A program made the translations under genes and the position numbers. From Phosphuga atrata (Eukaryota; Arthropoda; Insecta; Coleoptera; Silphidae): a DNA stretch of 64,000 nt. Under the pieces are notes generated by a model that saw nothing but the letters and a program-made list of their open reading frames with translations, ran no database searches and had not been told where the DNA came from. Of the stretch, positions 23,621 to 31,439 are shown in pieces. Numbering within the stretch: the stretch's first letter is position 1; the number at the start of each line of letters is the position of its first letter. The stretch is taken from contig OX155896.1 in NCBI GenBank assembly GCA_944588485.1, positions 6,156,501 through 6,220,500 of the forward strand, given 5' to 3'.

Positions 23621-24506
23621 TCTGTTAGAAAAGTATCCGACCTTTAGCCGGTAAAAAAAACTGACATACCTAGAGGTTTGGAAACCTAACCACCCTCAAA
23701 GTAGTTTCCTCGGGACTTCACACAATTCTTCCAGCGGCGCCGCCATTGTTGGAAGCATTCGGAAAAAGCCCTTTTCGGAATCGACTTTAGCTCGGCTGTC
23801 GTTGCAGTGATAATGTACTCTCTAGTCTGAAATCGCGTCCCTTTCAATGGCTCTTGACTTTGGGGAATAGCCAGAATTTGCAGGGGGGACATATCAGGAG
23901 AATATGGAGCCCGTCGAACCAGAGGAGTCTGGTTTTTCTCCAAAAAATTGTGAACCAAGTGCGAAGAATGTGCTGGAGCATTGTCGTGATGGAGTCGCCA
24001 ATATCCTGATGACCACAACTCTAGTCGCTTGCGCCCCACACCGTCACGTAGGCGACGTAGGACATCCCTATAGTACTCTTTTCTGATTGTTTGACCCTGT
24101 GGTGTGTACTCGTGGTGTACCATTCCGAAGGAGTCAAAGAAAGCTGATGTGAAAAAAGTGATTCTGACTCACTTTGACGTTGCTGCGCACTTGAAGGGCC
24201 TTCCTTGGTCTTGGTGACATGGAATGCTTCCACTGTGACGACAGGAATTTGGTTTCCTGGTCATACCCGTATACCCAGGACTCGTTACCAGTGATTATGG
24301 TGTTCAAGAAGTCGGGGTCACTGTTTATGGAGTCCAGCATGTCCTGTTAGACTTCAACACAAACTTGCTTTTGCTCCGCTGTCAGCAGCTTCGGCAAATA
24401 AAAAAAAACCTATCTACAGGCGGGAAAAATTCACGCATGTGCACGCTTGATTCAAATCCATCAGGTTTTCAAAATAAAAAATAAGGTCGGATACTTTTCT
24501 AACAGA
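23621..24506 (-). mobile_element. mariner element, internally deleted
   Basis: The left end CTGTTAGAAAAGTATCCGAC is matched, inverted, at about 24485-24505, giving terminal inverted repeats (TIRs) of about 22 bp. At about 890 bp it is shorter than intact mariners (about 1.3 kb). The minus strand encodes the C-terminal two thirds of a mariner transposase, but the N-terminal DNA-binding region is missing. It lies in the piggyBac gene, 3 bp from a pogo-type element that begins at 24510. Confidence 0.85.
23690..24385 (-). pseudogene. mariner transposase (D34D type), catalytically dead
   Basis: From about 24385 the minus strand reads KLLTAEQK, then SDPDFLNTIITGNESWVYGYD (the catalytic TGDES is changed to TGNES), then a frameshift. 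Frame 24123-23686 has WRLHHDNAPAHSS (second catalytic D intact) and RRAPYSPDMSPLQILAIP, where the third catalytic D (usually SPDLAPCDFFLFP) is lost. The HTH N-terminus, about the first 150 residues of the family, is absent. Two of three catalytic residues are gone. Confidence 0.9.
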
Positions 24507-24509
24507 GTA

Positions 24510-26293
24510 GGGGAGACTGGGGCTCGTTGTGACAGGGGTAAGTAGTTACAGCGGCAATGGTGATTAAACAGAGAACGCTATAATGACGTTACAAAGACAG
24601 AAATGATCACGTCACCATCGGCCATCATCGAGGCGCGAGCCAGGGACGCTAGCGTATTTCTAAGTGGAACTCGTGCATGGTGCCGCCAAAACCGTAGGTT
24701 TGTAACTTTTTCGTGTTTTAGAAATATTGGTCTACAACCTGTTTTGAATAAATGTGATGCTTGTGTGTGTTATGATATTTGTACCCCAATGCCTTATTTT
24801 TGCAATGAATCCACGTTTATACAGTTATACTTATTTGCGTTTCTACTACGTAACCTTAAAAGTTCAGTTTTGGAGTTCGGGCTAAAAGTGATATTTGCTC
24901 GGGGCAGGTTGTGATTTGTAACTACCTGCCCCGTAGTGCTTCTTGCCGACTGGTATAAGTTGAGCTACACAATTTGTTGTTTTTGGTAGGATTAGAACTT
25001 ATAAAAGAAAAGCTGAGTGGTATTGCACCATTTAATAAAGATATTTTTCAAGTTGATGACTTCATATCTGCTTTTGTTACTGACACACTAATATTCCAAA
25101 CGGCTATTTCAAACTTAGAAAATACCCCTGTTACAACACAGAACACTTCAACTCATTTCGCTGGGACTCCATCTCCGCCTGCTCCACATTCTTCAATAGA
25201 GAATGCTATACCTCCTATTACCGAGCTTATCGAAGCTGCTTCTGAAGTAATAGATGCCGTAGCTGAAAACAAGACCTACATTTATACTAACGCAGTTGCT
25301 AGAAACTCTCGCAAATCAGCAATTTTAACTGATTCGCCGGAGAAAAATGCATTGGCACTGGAACAGAGCAAGAAAAAGGAAAATACATCTAAAAAAGAAA
25401 AGATAACTAAGAAAGAAAAGTCAACTCTGCCAGGAAAGATAAATAATCAAGGAAATGCAGGTAGGGGAAGAAAATCAGTTAAGGTTAAGATTGCTGTAAA
25501 GAGGAAGGTGTTACATGACTCTGACGAAGAAAGTGTGGAAGATGATTATTTTTGCCTGATATATTGTGAACCGCTTGATCAGAGCCGAGCTGGTGAGGAA
25601 TGGGTACAATGTGTTATGCATTTGCTAAGGGAAATGTTCTAACCCACATATGTATGAATTTCGAAAGTGATTGTTCAGACTATAGTGACTGAACTGCTTT
25701 GTTTAGCTTCTAGGATCTGGATGATTTTTTTAAGAGCGGCATAGCTAATTTATTTTTTGTTGATGAGGCGTAATGTATATTTTCTCAATTCATACTTTTT
25801 CGAGTTTTTGTTAAATAAAGAGGTGTATAATTTTCTTCTAGGTAGGAAGTTACCTATATTTTATATTTATGAGGCATAAGACCAAAAAATGAGATTTTAA
25901 TTTTGTTTAAATTTAGAAGTTACCATGTTTTTGTTTCAATGAGACAAAAGATTGCACTGTAATACATTGTAGATATAATCATATTTCATTTTGTTGTAAA
26001 TTCAGAATATAAACTGTGATTGTTATAAATATAAAGTCTTAGATTACGTTTGTTTTTTGTTTAACATTTTGCCCCTTGCAGTGTAACAACCAGCCCCTGC
26101 CGCGGGGTTAAAAGTTACACGGTTTTTTCCCAGAATTAATTCATTTGTGTCATAACTAATAGTCTGGTACCTAAAATTGTTTTTAAATTTAAATCCTCAA
26201 TAGTTACCTAATCAAACGAACTTATATTCAGGTAAACCAATCAAAAAAACAAAAAATGGTGACACTTGTCACAACCAGCCCCAGTCTCCCCTA
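24510..26293 (+). mobile_element. pogo-type DNA transposon with TA TSD
   Basis: TIRs GGGGAGACTGGGGCT at 24510 and the inverse at 26279-26293 continue as a related TTGTGACA. The dinucleotide TA flanks both sides (24508-24509, 26294-26295), the pogo/Tc1 target. It is 1,784 bp and contains the C-terminus of a pogo/CENPB-type transposase (24974-25642). The DDE core and N-terminal HTH are missing, so it is non-autonomous. It is inserted between the two halves of the piggyBac gene, beside the mariner. Confidence 0.85.
24974..25642 (+). pseudogene. pogo-like transposase C-terminus
   Basis: A clean 222-codon frame. Residues about 10-35 read KEKLSGIAPFNKDIFQVDDF, matching the (T)GIxPFNxDIFxxxDF block after the DDE domain of insect pogo-like (CENPB/DDE_1) proteins. 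Residues about 108-122 have RNSRKSAILTDSPEKN (KRKGRSxILTDTPEK in the family), followed by a lysine-rich stretch and at the end YFCLIYCEPLDQSRAGEEW...QC, a zinc-binding tail with part of the expected Cys/His pattern. The preceding TTTTTGGTAG at about 24984 could be a 3' splice site. The catalytic domain is absent. Confidence 0.7.
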
Positions 26294-26295
26294 GT

Positions 26296-26480
26296 ACATA
26301 TATAAATGTAGCGGATTTGTGGGCTACTGATGGTACTGGAGTCGAAATGTTTCAACATGTCATCTTGTTGAAAGGTTTTCAGTTTTTACATCGATGCCTA
26401 CGATTCGACAATATGTATGATCGTTCAGATAGAAAACCCATCGATAAGTTGGCTCCAATTAGGTGGATATTCGAAGAGTA
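26296..26480 (+). pseudogene. piggyBac transposase, continuation after the insertions
   Basis: Reads YINVADLWATDGTGVEMF, then LHRCLRFDNMYDRSDR and DKLAPIRWIFE. These are the LWxxDGTGxxxF, CLRFDDxxxR and DKLAPIR motifs of the piggyBac domain, in the correct order after the LYLAGI block at 23600. Removing 23621-26295 brings the two parts together. The coding sequence is then cut by an RTE-like LINE fragment on the minus strand (26425-26670), which overlaps the last residues. Confidence 0.85.
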
Positions 26481-26670
26481 CCGCCCAGCTTTGCCGTATT
26501 TTCTCATTTATTTCGGGTTCTTGGTTAGCCTTGCCTATAGTTAGTGTTTGTCCTAGGTATTTGTATGCGGTTACTTTCTCAATTCTGTTTTCTCCCAGGA
26601 TAATTTCTCGATCGTCATCTACGTTTGATGTCATGTACTTTATTTTGTGAAAGTCAAAGTTGAAAGGCAA
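26425..26670 (-). pseudogene. RTE-like LINE RT fragment
   Basis: An 81-codon minus-strand frame with FDFHKIKYMTSN, IEKVTAYKYLGQTLTIGKAN and EINEKIRQSWAVLF, the KTKxM, YLGQTxxxGK and EIxxRIxxxW motifs downstream of RT motif C in RTE elements. It is truncated at both ends. Confidence 0.85.
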
Positions 26671-26679
26671 CGTGAACTG

Positions 26680-27080
26680 TAGTATTATAACAGAGCCGTG
26701 TGTTGTTGAAAAGTATTGTTTTTAGCGTCCTAGTTTTTATGTGCGGTTTGAATTGTTTATTTTGTATCTATCGCGAATATCTAAGTTTAGTTTCCGGAAA
26801 ATGGTAGACAGAAGCGTCTTACAGCACCTCTCTACTCTTCACGTCGTACACTTTGGGAACCCGTGTTCCAGTCACTATAGTTCTGGAACCCCTTTTATAA
26901 TCGTCCGTTCTTTACAATCTCCTACTTTATCCTTCTAATGATTATATCTGTATAATACATATCTTACATCATATGTGACTACATCCATAATATTTCTATT
27001 ATAATACAATTTTAGCCTTCTATTTACGTTATTTCTGTTCATCATGAATTAAATCATCAATTAAATAAATTTAAACCAAT
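26680..27080. other. AT-rich interval, no gene seen
   Basis: No family resemblance in any frame. It ends at the left TSD of the RTE insertion. Confidence 0.45.
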
Positions 27081-27116
27081 TAAACCAATAAAGAATGAAC
27101 CAACAAATAGAATGGC

Positions 27117-27262
27117 CAATCTGAGGTTTGCTGACCTGGTCTCAGAGAGCATTGGGGAGATGATGACGATGCTGGAGGATTTGTGAGTGGAATCCGAGAA
27201 GACGGGTCTTAAAAAGAACATGACCAACATTCCTGAAATCACATACATCACAAAATCCATTC
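27117..27262 (+). pseudogene. RTE RT segment, first copy
   Basis: Encodes RFADLVSESIGEMMTMLEDL then, past a stop, ESEKTGLKKNMT and ITKSIPVEKV. In intact RTE the first motif is FADDIVLxSES, so a small in-frame deletion has removed part of the catalytic FADD box. The sequence then runs into (TA)n exactly where the family has xYxYLG. The second copy (27800-27937) carries the same deletion, showing it arose by duplication of this already damaged copy. Confidence 0.75.
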
Positions 27263-27270
27263 CAGTGGAG

Positions 27271-27273
27271 AAA

Positions 27274-27357
<84 letters not shown>
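27271..27357. repeat. (TA)n microsatellite inside RTE
   Basis: About 87 bp of pure TA. It sits between GTEKxx-type codons (VEKV) and the palindrome. Two further tracts in the same element are at about 27681-27753 and 27938-28006. Confidence 0.95.
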
Positions 27358-27361
<4 letters not shown>

Positions 27362-27648
27362 TGTATTGTTTTCTCGGGGATTCCGCGTTGATGCTGAGGG
27401 TTGGCTCTGAAAAGAACCGGATTCTCGACGTTTCGGCGAACTAACATTCGCCATTCTCAAGAGATATATGCGTCCGTGCGGGTCAACCGTTAGATGCATA
27501 CTCAGTATGCGTCTAACGGTTGTCCCGCACGGACGCATATATCTCTTGAGAATGGCGAATGTTAGTTCGCCGAAACGTCGAGAATCCGGTTCTTTTCAGA
27601 GCCAACCCTCAGCATCAACGCGGAATCCCCGAGAAAACAATACAACAC
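27358..27648. repeat. 291-bp palindrome, about 143-bp arms
   Basis: GTGTTGTATTGTTTTCTCGG at the left is mirrored by the inverse at 27629-27648, and the complementarity holds through to a 5-base centre at about 27504. I count two mismatches, both near the centre. Each arm contains GGCGAA-TGTTAG-TTCGCC followed by GAAACGTCG, an arrangement known from Penelope-like element (PLE) ends. (TA)n flanks both sides. The right side carries about 32 extra bases (AGGTATCTATCCGCG...) before the next (TA)n. Confidence 0.9.
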
Positions 27649-27680
27649 AGGTATCTATCCGCGAAAACCTCAAATACAAC

Positions 27681-27753
<73 letters not shown>
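27681..27753. repeat. (TA)n microsatellite inside RTE
   Basis: Alternating TA with one ATACATA interruption near its left end. It is followed by TTGGGGCAAAAGGTTACACT, the YLG-box continuation of the RTE. Confidence 0.9.
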
Positions 27754-27754
<1 letters not shown>

Positions 27755-27757
<3 letters not shown>

Positions 27758-27937
27758 GGGCAAAAGGTTACACTAGGCTTTGAGAACCAGGTAGCGGTAC
27801 CTGGTCTCAGAGAGCATTGGGGAGATGATGACGATGCTGGAGGATTTGTGAGTGGAATCCGAGAAGACGGGTCTTAAAAAGAACATGACCAACATTCCAG
27901 AAATCACATACATCACATAATCCATTCCAGTGGATAA
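27755..27937 (+). repeat. Partial duplicate of the RTE RT segment
   Basis: 27755-27802 repeats the sequence found at 28007-28050 (AAGGTTACACTAGGCTTTGA and GAACCAGGTAGCGG). 27803-27937 repeats 27131-27266 (CCTGGTCTCAGAGAGCATTG and so on) almost exactly. The order is therefore post-(TA) piece, pre-(TA) piece, (TA)n. That is what unequal exchange between two (TA)n tracts of the same element, or a tandem duplication with breakpoints in AGGTAGCGG/TACCTGG, would leave. Confidence 0.85.
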
Positions 27938-27938
27938 A

Positions 27939-28006
<68 letters not shown>
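27938..28006. repeat. (TA)n microsatellite inside RTE
   Basis: About 69 bp of pure TA at the same position of the RTE coding sequence as the tract at 27271. It is followed by TTGGGACATAAGG. Confidence 0.95.
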
Positions 28007-28009
<3 letters not shown>

Positions 28010-28528
28010 GGACATAAGGTTACACTAGGCTTTGAGAACCAGGTAGCGGAAGTGGAAGGGTGGATCGCGCAGGATTGGGCAGCGTTCGGTGCCAATAAGC
28101 AGATTCTACGTGACAAAATATCCCTGGATTTCAAAGTGAAAGTCTTCGAGCAGTGTGTCATGCCCGTCCTCACCTACGGTACAGAGACCATGACCCTTAC
28201 ACTGAAGACCGCAGAGAAGTTCGGAGTCGCGCTGAGGGGCATGGGGAGAGCGATGCTCGGGACCACCTTTCGTGGCCGGAAACGTAAGTAATGGATCCGA
28301 AATAAGACGTAGGTGAAAGACGTCATGCCTGTCGCAGCAAGGAAAAAGTGGACATGGGCAGGACACACTGCGAGAATGAACGAGAGTGGCTGGACGAGAC
28401 GAGTCCTTGAATGGAGACTCAGAGCGGATACTCGAAGGCGCGGCAGACCACCGCAGCGCTGGATGGACGACATTCGACGGCACGGAGGTAGAGACTGGAT
28501 GAGACGGGCACAAGATCACCAGGAGTGA
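28007..28528 (+). pseudogene. RTE RT thumb and C-terminus
   Basis: Frame 28007-28291 reads GHKVTLGFENQVAEVEGWIA, FKVKVFEQCVMPVLTYGTET and RGMGRAMLGTTF. These are the YLGHxxxLG, KxxVFxQCVLPVxTYGxET and QRAMERxMLG motifs of RTE. After a frameshift at about 28288-28312, frame 28313-28528 reads KWTWAGHTARMNESGWTRRV and GRPPQRWMDDI, the standard C-terminal tail. Only one frame break separates the two, so this is among the youngest LINE copies in the window. Confidence 0.9.
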
Positions 28529-28604
28529 AAGAAGAGGGAAGAGGCCTACATCTAAGATTGGATCACCAAAAGGTTATGATGATGATGATGAAACCAATAA
28601 AATA

Positions 28605-29825
28605 TTTATCTTGAACTATTAAACGTAATTTTATAGCGCAAGATAAGTTTTTTAATTTTTTGAAAGCGTATTAAGTTTTGAACGAAACACAACGTATATT
28701 ATTCAGAACTAACGTGCTCTACACAAAGTCCACGGTCTCATATTTAATTTATACGTAACATGATTTATTAACGCGATTTATGTATAAAAGATATGATTAA
28801 TAAAAGGAAACAATGAATTCACTTAAACTTAACTCTTCCTCTTACACTTAATATTTACCATCATAAAATTTATCACAATTTAAAATAAATATAAAACAAT
28901 GCAAACACTAAATAAACTAAGCACTTAATAAATAAAGCTATGAAGAAAAATTGAATAAAAAAAATTAGAAAAAATTCAGAGACATGTTATTTTACATTCT
29001 ATTTGTATGCAGATTGAGATCATAGTTGAAAATAACGATATTTTATCTATTATTCAGAATTCGATTTTGTGCTCATAGATATAATGTAAATTATTCTATT
29101 TACGTTATCTTATTTATAATTCAAATGTATGGAGTTTAAGGATAAACTACTTGCATTTCAAAGGGTTCACAAGCATGCGATGTATTTATGTTAAAATTTT
29201 TGATCGATTAGTCTACAAAGCTCGTTTGGTTATGTTGAAATGCAAAATAGGCAGATGTTACAGTCGATTTACTTGCGCTATTATAACTGAAAATACCAAT
29301 TGTTGGTAAATTTTAGAAACTTATTTTATACAATGGAAGGAAGCGTAACTGTTATTAACGTTTTTGTTAAATAATTTTTTTGTAAAACTGATATTATTCA
29401 TTTTGTAGACATATTATATATAATTCAAATAGATTTTTAATTAATTAAGAAATATCTTACTCTGAAAAATGTTGAATGTCGACACAAATATTATATACTC
29501 TTTGTTCAAATGTGAATTATTACTAGTACATGTTATTACTTACATGTTTTTCTTCTCATCTATTTTTCATATATTATTCCAAGTACTCAAAAATCACAAA
29601 TTTCTAAGAGAAAAACAATCAAGTTGATTGTAAGGTTATAACATCTAGTAAAATTAATATAGCCTATTCTACATATTTCGTTTGTTTTAACGTAATAATA
29701 AAAATGTAATATAAAGGGGGGCATCTAACTTTATGAATTTGAATCGGTTATAAAAATAAACTAATAAATATGTTTTCAAAATCATGAGTATTAGAATGAG
29801 TATTAGAGTTAGGTTCGCAAAAGAT
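28605..29825. other. AT-rich interval, no gene seen
   Basis: Long A/T-rich sequence with stops in all frames and no repeats that I could pair. Confidence 0.45.
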
Positions 29826-29829
29826 CGAT

Positions 29830-29900
29830 GGTAACGTTGCAACGTTACCACCAATGTTAGCACTTTCTACACAGTCAACGCGTTGACTGTGTGGAAAGTG
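29830..29900. repeat. Two adjacent GC-richer palindromes
   Basis: GGTAACGTTGCAACGTTACC at 29830-29849 is a perfect 20-bp palindrome. CACTTTCTACACAGTCAACG plus its inverse at 29861-29900 is a 40-bp palindrome with one T/C imperfection (a G:U pair as RNA). They stand 11 bp apart in otherwise AT-rich sequence, with a hAT relic to the right. Confidence 0.85.
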
Positions 29901-30287
29901 GCCCCGTCCTGTTGAAATCAAATGTCATCCATGTCATACAATTTTTAGAAATAAAATTCGTCTAGCATAGCAACGTGACGTTCGATATTAACGGTAACGG
30001 TGGCACCTTGCTCATTTTCATAATTTTGCTTATAGACATAGCCAGCGCCGTCGTTTGTATTTTCAGAACCCAGGCATAAATAGCTAGGTGGAGCCCCCAG
30101 TAAATAAAAAAAGTGAATAAACAAATAAATTCTTTAATTTTTAATACATACAAGAAAGGAATATATGTAAGTATAAATATAATAACATATTAATATAAAA
30201 TAAAAACAAAATTAATTCAACTATATTAATTGAACCTGCTTTAATTTCAGCAAATTAATCTATTATCTCACGTCCTCGCATAATTCA

Positions 30288-30407
30288 TTTTCTATTCAAA
30301 GCAACGCTAGATTGGATACTTTTTTTTTCATTGTGGATCTTAAATAGTTTTTTTATTATTTTAAGTATAGAAAAACTACATTCGGACTCGGCAGTGGTTA
30401 TCGGAGT
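30288..30407 (-). pseudogene. hAT transposase C-terminal (dimerisation) remnant
   Basis: On the minus strand, 30407-30288 reads TPITTAESECSFSILKIIKK and IHNEKKSIQSSVALNRK. This is the hAT dimerisation motif (PxTTAExERxFSxLKxIK...LRS). A stop follows NRK. No other part of the transposase is recognisable, although the sequence down to about 29980 may be the element's end. It is not part of the other hAT copies in the window. Confidence 0.7.
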
Positions 30408-30479
30408 TTAAAATAAAATTCTTACGATTATACTTAAATTGTGAAATTCATTTCCTGTTTGGGATTTTTTTAAGGCATT

Positions 30480-31405
30480 CTAATGGTGGAATTGAAAAAA
30501 AGTAAATGGTGGAAGTTGACAGATGCAGAATCCGCGGCTAAGCAGAGAAAAACATCTGTTCCAAGACTGCGGAGCACTCCTCTGCAAGAGACAAGTATAC
30601 CTTGGGGCCCTGAGTTGCAGGACAATCCTACCAAGATAATGAAATTCCATGGAATCAGGACTAGAGGAGGCGCTCTAAATGGGTAAGTATACCAACGATT
30701 AGAGTAAGAGGGAAGAGGATACAATAGATCTATGAATCTCGCAGTACAAGTCATCACCGAAATCTACAAATCTATAAACTAATCTGTTTGCAATTCAAGT
30801 AAGAAACTTGCCCTTTAACTCAAGGTTGTTGCCTTTTCTGAAGCTTCAAGAATATTTCCTATAAAGGATGTGAGATTAAGGATCCCAAAGCAGATAATTA
30901 AGCAGAAATTTTCGCTATTTATCTTACGACAAGCTTTTTATCTTACTTTATAATTGGCTCCAAATTGACGCTTTTATTGGAACATTCATTTTTAAGACTC
31001 TAATGTTTGGCAATTTTCGAGATTCTTTCGGAAAGCCAATCGCATAGGAATTTTTTTTTCAATGCGATTCAAGTTAAGTTACAGTTTTTCCAAAGTCAGC
31101 ATGAATCGCTATGGATTGCTGGAGCTGTTTTCTTGTCACAATTTATCCGTTTCCCAAATTGACCCTAAAATTGATCTTCACGAAACGAAATGACCTTCTG
31201 ATTTATTTGGCGCTGTGTCTTGATCTAGTTTCTGCTGATGAACTTCTAGCTCGAGCTCCATTCGTACTTTCAAGATTTGTTGGACTTTTTAAGTCACCTA
31301 ATGCTTCGACTGATTTTGGTAGTATATTTTCTTTGCTTAGATTAGGAAAATCTTCAAAAATTTGCCCATGAAGAAGGGCTCTTGCTACGCTAATTTTAAT
31401 CATGC
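30480..31405. other. Interval with two unrecognised ORF fragments
   Basis: A plus-strand frame, 30483-30686 (67 codons), contains WWKLTDAESAAKQRKTSV and KFHGIRTRGGALNG. A minus-strand frame, 31403-31203 (66 codons), contains ARALLHGQIFEDFPNLSK and GARARSSSAETRSRHSAK, and its reading can be followed leftward through frameshifts to about 31080. Composition and punctuation look like decayed coding sequence, probably transposon-derived. I do not recognise either family. Confidence 0.3.
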
Positions 31406-31439
31406 TGTCCTAACTAAATAGTTCGTTTACAATTCTTCC

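Larger units (their letters stand above)
27093..28590 (+). mobile_element. RTE insertion with 11-bp TSD, duplicated and invaded
   Basis: The 11-bp sequence AAACCAATAAA at 27082-27092 is repeated exactly at 28591-28601, directly after a TTATGATGATGATGATG tail, the short-repeat 3' end typical of RTE. The body is a 5'-truncated RTE. Its region between RT motif C and the YLG box is present twice (27117-27262 and 27800-27937), and three (TA)n tracts and a 291-bp palindrome lie inside. The C-terminal part (28007-28528) is intact. All this happened within one insertion, since the TSDs are still perfect. Confidence 0.85.

Noticed and set aside
27420..27470. Active hammerhead ribozyme in the palindrome arms
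   Set aside because: The stem II/GAAAC part fits, but the CUGAUGA box is not present, so activity cannot be claimed.
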